From the NCBI GenBank assembly GCA_013154075.1, contig JAADDG010000012.1:1-7467 (forward strand): 7,467 nucleotides of DNA, written 5' to 3'. Below the pieces are notes generated by a model. The model worked only from the letters and a program-made list of their open reading frames with translations, had not been told where the DNA came from and did not search any database. The stretch is from Campylobacterota bacterium (lineage in GTDB: Bacteria; Campylobacterota; Campylobacteria; Campylobacterales; JAADDG01). Numbering within the stretch: position 1 is the first letter of the stretch; each line of letters opens with the position of its first letter. This document shows, in pieces, positions 1 through 5,875 of this stretch. The position numbers were made by a program, and so were the translations under genes.

Positions 1-1634
1 ATCTTGATAACAGCAAATATCTATTTAATTTCGCTCATGACAAAAAATTTTGGAAAGAGGTGTTAAAAGCTTTAAAAAAGATAGAAAATCAACTGTATGA
101 CGAAAAATATGTCAAACAATTCAACAACCTACAAAACAAATGGCTATCACTAATGACCATTGACGATATTAATAATACAAAAGTTCCTATAGAGAGACTC
201 AGATACAATTTAAATCTTTTTGTAAAATATCTATACGATAATTACGAAACACTTCTGCAAAGAGATTTTAGAACACACTATCCTAATGACGGTATAAAAG
301 ATGTAGCCGGATATGAAAAGTTGGGAGTTCCTTTGGCCTCTCACATAAGAGCTTTCAGCTTTTTGGAAAACAATAAACTCTCTCTTGAGATTAAAAATCA
401 AACAAGCAATCCAATACAAATAGATAAAATATATTACGAAGACAAAAAAGGAAGAAAATACTACATCACGAAAAATTCTTTTACGATTCTTCCTTACAAA
501 CAGGGAGAAAAAAGACATGTCGTTACAAAAACCTTCCCTTTAAATCCGAAATATCCCAATAAATACACACTCAAAATAGATTACCGCTACAAAAACAAAA
601 ATTTCGTAAAAGAAGCCGTTTTGCAGTTTAGAAATCACGATTTTGCTTTCAAAGACTTCTTAGAATTTGCAAAAGAGGCAAATAGCACTATTCAAGTAGA
701 TAGTTTGAATAAAAGAGTTACGTTTAAAACGGGAAATTACACCATCGACAAAAGCGTTTTCCTAAAAGGCAGCTGGGAAGTGGTATTTGAAAAAGGGGTA
801 AATATACTTCTTAAAAACGGCTCTCTTTTCAAAATAGAAGGATCGCTAAAATCATTGGGAACTCAAAAAGAGCCGGTCACCGTAAAAGTAGAAACCGATA
901 CCTCTTTTAAGGATATGGGAAAATGGGGAGGTATTTTTACTCTAAGAGGAGAGAAAAAATCCGTTATTAAAAATACTATTTTTAAAGGCCAAGGCGATAT
1001 TAATCTAAAAAATAGACAAGATTACTACGGTATTACCGGATGTATAAGTTTTTATGAAAACGAGGTAGAAATTGAAAACGGCTCTTTTATAGATATGCAG
1101 TGCGAAGATGCACTAAATATAGTAAAATCATCGTTCAAAATAGATAAACTATTTATCAAAAATTCCAGAGCCGACGCTTTTGACAGCGACTTTTCGAAAG
1201 GAGAGATCACAAACAGTAAATTTGAAGATATAGGCAATGACGGAATAGACGTATCGGGTACATTGATCAAAATAAAAAACATCTCCTTTAAAAATATAAG
1301 CGACAAAGCGGTATCCGTAGGAGAGGCGTCAACCCTTTACGGAGAAGACCTGTTTATAGAAAACGCCACAAGCGGGATAGTTAGCAAAGATCTATCGAAA
1401 GCCTATGTCAAAAACGTAACTTTAAAAAATATACGAGGAAGCGCTCTGCTTGCTTTTATCAAAAAAGCGGAATATGGATCGGCTAAGATCGAGTGCGAAA
1501 AATGCTCGTTTGAAAACGTAAAATATAAAGCAAGTCCTCAAATAGGAAGCACGATAATCGTAAACGGACAAAAAATGAAAGAGATGAAATTTACCAGAAA
1601 ACAGCTTGAGGAGGCCGGGCTTGTCGTCAAATAA
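1..1634 (+). CDS. Right-handed beta-helix protein, C-terminal part (5'-truncated; possibly CotH-type)
   Basis: The reading frame is open from the first complete codon at position 3, so the gene almost certainly begins upstream. The GTG at 60 sits directly against a purine-rich stretch with no spacer and is unlikely to be the real start. Roughly 60-650 encodes a charged helical region followed by a beta-rich, Ig-like stretch. From about 735 the protein becomes a parallel beta-helix: a strand-rich entry segment, a 'GSLFKIEGSLKSLGT' motif, a 'WGGIF' motif at 924-938, then many short repeats of the type 'I.N..F..I..DGIDVSG' up to about 1530. Such helices are typical of exported surface or carbohydrate-acting proteins. 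The signal peptide, if any, is outside the window. The gene overlaps the VTC-domain gene by 14 bp. VTC genes often neighbour CotH-kinase genes, and some CotH proteins carry extra C-terminal domains, so this may be the tail of one. That is inference, because no kinase motif is visible here. The beta-helix call is firm; the function is not. Confidence 0.75.
   Translation, partial: LDNSKYLFNFAHDKKFWKEVLKALKKIENQLYDEKYVKQFNNLQNKWLSLMTIDDINNTKVPIERLRYNLNLFVKYLYDNYETLLQRDFRTHYPNDGIKDVAGYEKLGVPLASHIRAFSFLENNKLSLEIKNQTSNPIQIDKIYYEDKKGRKYYITKNSFTILPYKQGEKRHVVTKTFPLNPKYPNKYTLKIDYRYKNKNFVKEAVLQFRNHDFAFKDFLEFAKEANSTIQVDSLNKRVTFKTGNYTIDKSVFLKGSWEVVFEKGVNILLKNGSLFKIEGSLKSLGTQKEPVTVKVETDTSFKDMGKWGGIFTLRGEKKSVIKNTIFKGQGDINLKNRQDYYGITGCISFYENEVEIENGSFIDMQCEDALNIVKSSFKIDKLFIKNSRADAFDSDFSKGEITNSKFEDIGNDGIDVSGTLIKIKNISFKNISDKAVSVGEASTLYGEDLFIENATSGIVSKDLSKAYVKNVTLKNIRGSALLAFIKKAEYGSAKIECEKCSFENVKYKASPQIGSTIIVNGQKMKEMKFTRKQLEEAGLVVK
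1608..1614 (+). promoter_or_regulatory. Ribosome binding site that sets the VTC gene start at TTG 1621
   Basis: GAGGAGG lies inside the 3' end of the upstream beta-helix gene, 6 nt before TTG 1621. A second in-frame TTG at 1606 overlaps this site and has no comparable ribosome binding site of its own, so 1621 is the better start. The arrangement suggests translational coupling between the two genes. Confidence 0.7.
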
Positions 1635-2277
1635 CGAATATAGATACGAAGTGAAAATCCCTATGCAAAAGGGGCAGTTTATCCACTTTGAAAATTCCCT
1701 AAAAAGTTTGGGACTATACCCAAAAAGAGTCTATCAAGATAGAGTGGTTCACTCTATCTATTTGGATAACGCCAAATTCACCTCCTATTTAGACAACGTC
1801 TCCGGAGCAAGCAATAGGATAAAGGTAAGAGTTAGGTATTACGATAATGATACGAAAAATTTAAGACTTGAATATAAAACCAAAACCAACAAAACCTCCT
1901 CCAAAAGCGTTTTCGATATAGAAAATAAAGAAAATTTAGATCTTAGTGATCCCAAAAACATAAAAAAGCTTTTATCCCAAATAGAGATTCCAAAAGAGAT
2001 ACTATCTTTATATCCGGTATTGGAAGTGGAATACAAAAGAAGCTATTTTACTTTGGCAAAAGATATCAGAATGACGATAGATAGAGATATAAAATACAAA
2101 AAATTATATCCGCTAAAAAGCGGATATTTCACCTCCTCTCCCGTCTATAGCGTGGTAGAATTCAAATATCCTACAAATATGCAAAGTCAATTCAAAAAGC
2201 TTTTATATAATTTGCCTTTTAGAATTTTTAGACACTCAAAATACGTAGTGGGAATGGATACGGCATGCGTTTTTTAA
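1621..2277 (+). CDS. VTC-domain (polyphosphate polymerase family) protein, CYTH/TTM-like
   Basis: This 218-residue protein (start TTG 1621) matches the VTC domain, whose characterised member, yeast Vtc4, makes polyphosphate from ATP inside a beta-tunnel lined with basic residues. Visible family signatures, in order: RYEVK (8-12), SIYLDN (45-50), a basic strand with R66, K68, R70 and R72, LEYKTK (83-88), EVEYKR (135-140), R150 and R155 around 'RMTIDR', the acidic/basic strand VVEFK (178-182, candidate metal ligand E180), and a closing SKYVVGM (206-212). The length is about that of a stand-alone VTC domain. There is no SPX domain and no membrane segment, so it is predicted to be cytoplasmic. 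It overlaps both neighbours (14 bp upstream, 13 bp downstream), which points to one co-translated operon. Many bacterial VTC-domain proteins are only assigned by homology, so the product (polyphosphate or another phosphate polymer) is not proven. The family call is confident. Confidence 0.85.
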   Translation: MSSNNEYRYEVKIPMQKGQFIHFENSLKSLGLYPKRVYQDRVVHSIYLDNAKFTSYLDNVSGASNRIKVRVRYYDNDTKNLRLEYKTKTNKTSSKSVFDIENKENLDLSDPKNIKKLLSQIEIPKEILSLYPVLEVEYKRSYFTLAKDIRMTIDRDIKYKKLYPLKSGYFTSSPVYSVVEFKYPTNMQSQFKKLLYNLPFRIFRHSKYVVGMDTACVF

Positions 2278-2693
2278 TACTCTTTATTCCTCTTTTTCTA
2301 ATAGGAGACGAAATTAAAGAAGGACTTTTAAAAATCTGGGACGACATCTCAAAAAGAGAATATAAAATAGTTATGGAGAAATTAAAAGATTGTAAAAAAC
2401 CGAATTTCGAAATAAAAAAAAATAGTAAAAACAGATTTAATATATGTATGAAAGATAATGAAATAGTCTATATCAAAAGAGACTGCTTGGATAAAGAACC
2501 GACTTTCTTTCTACACATATATCCTAAAAACTCCCAAAAATATATAAATTTGGACTTTTTATCCACCGAACTGTTCTATTACAAGAATTTCTGTATCGGA
2601 TATAAAAAAATCCCTTCCGTCAATTTTTCCAAAATAGAAACGGGACAATTTATCAAAAACGAAAGAATATGGGAAATAGATATCAAACCTTAA
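2265..2693 (+). CDS. Small exported protein of unknown function
   Basis: The 142-residue product starts with a short hydrophobic signal-like segment (residues 2-14, MRFLILFIPLFLIG), then a charged helix (15-45) and a beta-rich C-terminal part. It is probably periplasmic or surface-exposed. There are four cysteines (43, 61, 74, 110), which could form two disulfides after export. The C-terminal half has a compact pattern: FFLHIYP (81-87), INLDF (94-98), ETGQF (125-129) and WEIDI (136-140). I have an impression of similar blocks in other uncharacterised bacterial proteins, but I cannot name a family. The ATG at 2265 overlaps the end of the VTC gene by 13 bp with only a weak purine stretch (GGAATGGA) before it, so translation is probably coupled. 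Its position as last gene of the operon suggests it serves the same pathway as the VTC and beta-helix proteins. Confidence 0.7.
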   Translation: MRFLILFIPLFLIGDEIKEGLLKIWDDISKREYKIVMEKLKDCKKPNFEIKKNSKNRFNICMKDNEIVYIKRDCLDKEPTFFLHIYPKNSQKYINLDFLSTELFYYKNFCIGYKKIPSVNFSKIETGQFIKNERIWEIDIKP

Positions 2694-2695
2694 GA

Positions 2696-3352
2696 TCATT
2701 TATGTAAAAAAGGAAGAATGAAACCGCCTCTCCAAGGTCTCGTCTCCATCTCATAGGGATAGGAGAGGTATATTCTTCTAAAGGTTTTCGGGGTATAACT
2801 TCTACAACTTTTACTTTTAGGTACGAAATAGATATCTATATACTCCTCTTTTCGATGTCTGTTATAGTAAGTAAAGCTATGTTTTCCCTCTTTCGGATCC
2901 CAAATAAGCTTTATCTCTTTCCTATTCTTTTTAAAGCATGCTTTAGAATCGGGCGGCAACGTAATATATAAAATTATCTTTACGCTTCCCTCACCCGTTG
3001 CGGCTCTATAGTAGTGCTGCACCGATTTTAGAGATATATCGTCAAAAAAACCGCTTTGCAAAACGAATCTCGATAGAGAGACAACCTTATCGAACGTCAA
3101 TTTTTTATTGGGATCTTTAATAACGAAAGTTTGAGTGTTTATCTCATACTCTCCAAGCAAATCTTTAGTATATTCTCTCTCTCTTTTTACCAAGTACCCC
3201 TTTTTCTCAATAGCCGCTTGCAATCTTTTTGCGGTAACGTTATCTATGCCGTTTATGGTGATTCTATACTCCGGAATCAAAACCGGAGGCGTACAGCCAG
3301 TCATGATAAGGAGAGTAAAGAGTGTGAGGAATATCTTAACAAGTCTAATCAT
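2696..3352 (-). CDS. Putative lipoprotein of unknown function
   Basis: The 218-residue product has a classical lipoprotein signal: positive n-region (MIRLVK), hydrophobic core, and a lipobox ending at Cys20 (LIMTGC), followed by a TPP linker. This predicts export by Sec, lipidation and membrane anchoring, inner or outer leaflet undetermined. The start is well supported by AGGAGG on the minus strand (3358-3363), 5 nt from the ATG. The mature part begins with an alpha/beta segment ('YRITINGIDNVTAKRLQAAI', about 29-48) that looks like a small ligand- or protein-binding module, followed by beta-rich sequence with an Arg/Tyr/Lys-rich C-terminal third ending in 'RPWRGGFILPFLHK'. I do not recognise the family. 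The gene converges on the upstream operon with only 2 bp between the stop codons and is divergent from the nitroreductase gene. It appears to be a single-gene transcription unit. Confidence 0.75.
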   Translation of the reverse strand: MIRLVKIFLTLFTLLIMTGCTPPVLIPEYRITINGIDNVTAKRLQAAIEKKGYLVKREREYTKDLLGEYEINTQTFVIKDPNKKLTFDKVVSLSRFVLQSGFFDDISLKSVQHYYRAATGEGSVKIILYITLPPDSKACFKKNRKEIKLIWDPKEGKHSFTYYNRHRKEEYIDIYFVPKSKSCRSYTPKTFRRIYLSYPYEMETRPWRGGFILPFLHK

Positions 3353-3373
3353 GTACGCCTCCTATCCGTTATT

Positions 3374-3429
3374 TTATCAAAAAAAGGATAAAAAGTAAAA
3401 AAAAGTTCAAAAAGATCCGTTTTTGATAA
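3374..3429. repeat. Inverted repeat in the divergent intergenic region
   Basis: TTATCAAAAA (3374-3383) is matched by its exact reverse complement TTTTTGATAA (3420-3429), with 36 bp between. The right arm also takes part in a shorter hairpin, TCAAAAA-GATCCG-TTTTTGA (3407-3426). It lies just upstream of the lipoprotein gene and about 130 bp upstream of the nitroreductase gene, so it could be a regulator site, but the A/T-rich composition makes chance repeats likely. Confidence 0.3.
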
Positions 3430-3514
3430 TCTAATAAAACCTCGTTTAACCCTTTTCATATTCAACCAATGGAGATTTAGTTTGAATATTTATTAATTTT
3501 TTTAATAAAGTTAT

Positions 3515-3520
3515 TATAAA
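3515..3520 (+). promoter_or_regulatory. Candidate -10 element of the nitroreductase gene
   Basis: TATAAA (3515-3520, within TTATTATAAAATG) is preceded by a T-rich stretch, as in Campylobacterota sigma70 promoters that lack a conserved -35. Transcription would start near 3527, giving a leader of about 29 nt that contains a TAAGG ribosome binding site at 3544-3548. Confidence 0.5.
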
Positions 3521-3555
3521 ATGCCGCCGTTGAAAAATAAAAATAAGGTTCATTG

Positions 3556-4137
3556 ATGCAATTAGAAGAGTTCAAGAATCTTGTAATAAAAACAAGATGT
3601 TGTAGAAGATTTAAAAAAATTGATATAAAGTCGGAAGATCTCATAAAAATAGTACAAATAGCCGCTCTCTCTTCAAGCGCAAAAAATCTACAACCTTTAA
3701 AATATATAATAGTTTCACAAGATGAAGAGATAAAACAAAAAATATTCAAGCCTCTAAAATGGGCCGCCGCTTTAAAAGATTGGCAGGGTCCTATCGAGGA
3801 AGAAAAACCTTCCGCTTATATAATAGTACTATGTGATAAAAATATATCCGATTACTGTATGGTGGATGCGGGAATAGCCATGCAAACCATAATGCTCTCT
3901 TTAACTTCCATAGACCTATCGGGATGCATACTCGCAAGCATAGATAAAAACGAATATAAAAAAATTTTTGATCTGCCCGAGAATATCGAACCCATTTTCG
4001 CTATAGCGATAGGTAAAAGAGGAGAAGAGATAAAAATAGTTCCCAAAAAAGATTCGATAGAATATTTTAGGGACGAAAAAAACGCTCACTGTGTTCCTAA
4101 AAGAAGTCTTAACGAAGTTTTATGGAAAATTTTATAA
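3556..4137 (+). CDS. Nitroreductase-family FMN oxidoreductase
   Basis: The 193-residue product fits the compact NfsB/FRP-like nitroreductase fold, an FMN-binding, NAD(P)H-using cytoplasmic enzyme that usually acts as a dimer. Family signatures: the N-terminal phosphate-binding stretch TRCCRRF (13-19, normally R-R-S-x-R-x-F), SSSAKNLQPLKYIIV (39-53, the 'PSxxNxQPW' region), DAGIAMQTIMLSLTSIDLSGC (104-124, the dimer-core helix and following turn), PIFAIAIGKRGEE (146-158), and a C-terminal VPKRSLNEVL (180-189). Five cysteines, including the adjacent pair 15-16, are more than usual for the family. ATG 3556 is preferred over TTG 3553 because the TAAGG site at 3544-3548 gives it a 7 nt spacer against 4 nt. 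The gene has its own promoter and terminator, so it is probably monocistronic. The physiological substrate cannot be told from sequence; members reduce flavins, quinones, nitro-compounds or other acceptors. Confidence 0.85.
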   Translation: MQLEEFKNLVIKTRCCRRFKKIDIKSEDLIKIVQIAALSSSAKNLQPLKYIIVSQDEEIKQKIFKPLKWAAALKDWQGPIEEEKPSAYIIVLCDKNISDYCMVDAGIAMQTIMLSLTSIDLSGCILASIDKNEYKKIFDLPENIEPIFAIAIGKRGEEIKIVPKKDSIEYFRDEKNAHCVPKRSLNEVLWKIL

Positions 4138-4176
4138 AAAATAAAAGATTTTCTCTTTGAAAAGTATTTTATTTTT
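4138..4176 (+). terminator. A/T-rich hairpin terminator after the nitroreductase gene
   Basis: Immediately after the stop codon, AAAATAAAAGATTTTC (4138-4153) pairs with GAAAAGTATTTTATTTT (4159-4175) around a TCTTT loop, with one mismatch and one bulged base. The 3' arm itself is the U-rich tract. The stem has almost no G/C, so it would be weak, but its position and near-perfect pairing support termination. The AAAA run at the 5' base could also serve a transcript arriving on the minus strand. Confidence 0.5.
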
Positions 4177-4240
4177 AAATAAAGATATTTATTTTTATAT
4201 TTTAAGAATAATTATTGTCATTTAAAAAAAATATACTTTT

Positions 4241-4258
4241 TTATGAAGCTTTTCATAA
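4241..4258. repeat. Short inverted repeat TTATGAA-GCTT-TTCATAA
   Basis: Perfect 7 bp arms (4241-4247 and 4252-4258) surround a 4 nt loop, about 200 bp upstream of the TolC-type promoter. It could be a repressor site or a small hairpin; a chance origin in such A/T-rich DNA is possible. Confidence 0.3.
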
Positions 4259-4336
4259 TAGAAAATTATTTTATGATAAGAATATTTAATTTTTCAAATT
4301 AAAAAGAGAATATATTAAATAATATAATTTTAAAGC

Positions 4337-4346
4337 TTATCGATAA
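4337..4346. repeat. Perfect palindrome TTATCGATAA
   Basis: This is a 10 bp palindrome centred on CG, a dinucleotide that stands out in this A/T-rich stretch. It lies 92 bp upstream of the -35 region of the TolC-type promoter and directly precedes the ATTTAAC repeats. It is a candidate operator half of a regulatory cluster. Confidence 0.3.
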
Positions 4347-4350
4347 CCAT

Positions 4351-4420
4351 ATTTAACCGATTTTATGTTAAATGTGTATCAAAATTCAACAAATAAGCAC
4401 AAAAATGGCAAGTATTTAAC
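4351..4420. repeat. Three copies of ATTTAAC, two forming an inverted repeat
   Basis: ATTTAAC (4351-4357) and its reverse complement GTTAAAT (4367-4373) flank a 9 nt spacer, and a third copy in direct orientation lies at 4414-4420, 18 bp before the -35 region. The spacing resembles a dimeric regulator site plus a promoter-proximal half site, so it may control the secretion operon. No regulator gene is nearby. Confidence 0.35.
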
Positions 4421-4437
4421 TTTTTAAAAAATTTTTC

Positions 4438-4465
4438 TTTACTTTTATAAAATTTTCGATATAAT
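4438..4465 (+). promoter_or_regulatory. Sigma70-type promoter of the type I secretion operon
   Basis: A consensus -10 TATAAT (4460-4465) follows a partial -35 TTTACT (4438-4443) at a 16 bp spacing. Transcription would begin near 4472, leaving a leader of about 30 nt that includes the strong ribosome binding site AAGAGGAG (4487-4494). Confidence 0.7.
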
Positions 4466-4502
4466 TGTGGGAGAGTGTCAATAAACAAGAGGAGTTTTTC
4501 CC

Positions 4503-5864
4503 GTGAGAAATTATTTAGCAGCTACATTAATAATTATTTCTTTGGAAAGTTTAAGTTTTGGCTTTAGCTTGAGGGACGGAGTAATCCAAACGATAGATAC
4601 GAACCCTCAAATAAAAGAGAAAACCAGAGAATACCGGGCGATGAAAGAGCAGCTAAAAGCTACTTTTTCGGACTACTATCCAAAAATAGACATTACGGGC
4701 GCATACGGATATGAAAAGTCCAACAACTCCAATACCGGTTTCCAAGACAAATCTCTCCAAAGAAAAGAGGCCGACGTAAAAATTACTCAGCAAGTATTCG
4801 ACGGTTTCGCCACCCATTACGGCGTAAAAAGAGACGAATTCAAAACAAAAGCGGCAAAAGCCGTCATTTACGAGAAAGCGAGCTATTTGGCTCTTCAAAC
4901 GATTGAAACCTATTTGAACATACTTATGGATAAAGAGCTTATAGCCCTTGCCAAAGAGAATCTAAAAAATCATGAAGAGATATATGAAAAAATAAAAGAA
5001 CAAACCCAAAGCGGCGTACTTGCCGAATCCAATCTCGCTTTGATTCAAAGCAGACTCGCTTTAGCCAAATCCAATCTCGTAACTTACGAAAACAGATATC
5101 AAGACGACATTACGAGATTCTACAAATTGGCGGGCTATAATGTAGATATAGAAAATTTGGAAAAACCGAGTTTCAATATAGAACTTCCCAAAACGTTAAA
5201 AGAGATAACTCAAATAGCCGAGAGAAAAAATCCGGCCGTAAAAGCGCAAGAGTATAACCTAAAAGCGGCCAAAGCGAATTACAAATACGCCCAAAACAAT
5301 TTCTATCCTCATTTCAGAATAGAGGCCAACAAAGGCTGGAATAAAGATATTGCAGGAGTTAAAGGCAGACATTACAATACTACCGTTTTATTGAAGGCAA
5401 ACTACAACTTCTTTAACGGAGGAAAAGATTTCGTAAATCTCCAAAAAGAGATAAGCTTGGTGCATAAAGAGAACGAAAAGCTAAGAGATATACAAAGAAA
5501 GATTTTCGAAAACTCGAGAATGGCATGGACTACGATAGAGCTTACCGATAAAAAAGAGAAATATCTAAAAAATCATATGAAATTTATAGAAAAGACTCTC
5601 AAACTCTATAAAGAAGAGTATAATTTAGGTAAAAGAAGTCTTTTTGAGATTTTGGATGCCGAGAACGAAAGCTTTTCGGCAAAAAGAGAATATGTAAAGG
5701 CTTATTACGATAGATTGGCGGCCAAATATAAGCTGCTTTATGTAATGGGAGAGTTGCTTGAGAAACTGAATGTCGATCTATCCGACAAAATTTGTCTTGA
5801 CGTATGTAAAGACTCTCCGAGGATTTTAAATAGAATAGATATAGACGAAGATAACGATTATTAA
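4503..5864 (+). CDS. TolC-family outer-membrane efflux/secretion channel
   Basis: The 453-residue product has a Sec signal peptide (about 1-20, ending LESLSFG) and starts its mature part with 'FSLRDGVIQTIDTNPQIKEK', the typical first helix of OEP repeats. Two OEP halves follow, each with long Glu/Lys/Ala-rich coiled-coil helices and a beta-strand segment: 'FSDYYPKIDITGAYGYE' in the first and 'NNFYPHFRIEANKGW' in the second. The FDGFATHYG and FNGGKDF motifs match the 'F-N/D-G-G' turns of type I secretion TolC proteins. The trimer would form a beta-barrel in the outer membrane with a periplasmic helical tunnel. The GTG start lies 8 nt after AAGAGGAG. The tail holds a Cys pair (DKICLDVCKD) and an acidic end, features I associate with secretion-type rather than drug-efflux TolC proteins, though only loosely. 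It is followed after 11 bp by the ABC transporter gene, which supports a role in protein export rather than general efflux. Confidence 0.88.
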   Translation: MRNYLAATLIIISLESLSFGFSLRDGVIQTIDTNPQIKEKTREYRAMKEQLKATFSDYYPKIDITGAYGYEKSNNSNTGFQDKSLQRKEADVKITQQVFDGFATHYGVKRDEFKTKAAKAVIYEKASYLALQTIETYLNILMDKELIALAKENLKNHEEIYEKIKEQTQSGVLAESNLALIQSRLALAKSNLVTYENRYQDDITRFYKLAGYNVDIENLEKPSFNIELPKTLKEITQIAERKNPAVKAQEYNLKAAKANYKYAQNNFYPHFRIEANKGWNKDIAGVKGRHYNTTVLLKANYNFFNGGKDFVNLQKEISLVHKENEKLRDIQRKIFENSRMAWTTIELTDKKEKYLKNHMKFIEKTLKLYKEEYNLGKRSLFEILDAENESFSAKREYVKAYYDRLAAKYKLLYVMGELLEKLNVDLSDKICLDVCKDSPRILNRIDIDEDNDY

Positions 5865-5875
5865 AAGAGGAAGCC

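Larger units (their letters stand above)
4177..4437. other. Non-coding A/T-rich region upstream of the secretion operon
   Basis: No plausible gene is visible on either strand. The stretch is extremely A/T-rich and holds several short inverted repeats, listed separately, and near its right edge it leads into the promoter of the TolC-type gene. It could be a regulatory region with intrinsic curvature from its A-tracts, or could encode a small RNA. I see no recognisable riboswitch or tRNA. Confidence 0.4.

Noticed and set aside
60..62. GTG at 60 as the start of the beta-helix gene
   Set aside because: The frame stays open to the left edge of the window, and the purine-rich stretch touches the GTG with no spacer, so the gene is better treated as 5'-truncated.
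3131..3398. Plus-strand open frames opposite the lipoprotein signal region
   Set aside because: They are antisense to a gene with a clear lipobox and ribosome binding site and show no features of their own.
4210..4228. Fur-box-like sequence around ATAATTATTGTCATTT
   Set aside because: Aligned by eye to the 19 bp Fur consensus it matches about 13 positions, which is easily reached by chance in DNA this A/T-rich, and it is far from the promoter.
4138..4502. CRISPR array or tandem repeat in the long intergenic region
   Set aside because: The repeats are short, unevenly spaced and include inverted copies; there is no regular repeat-spacer pattern.
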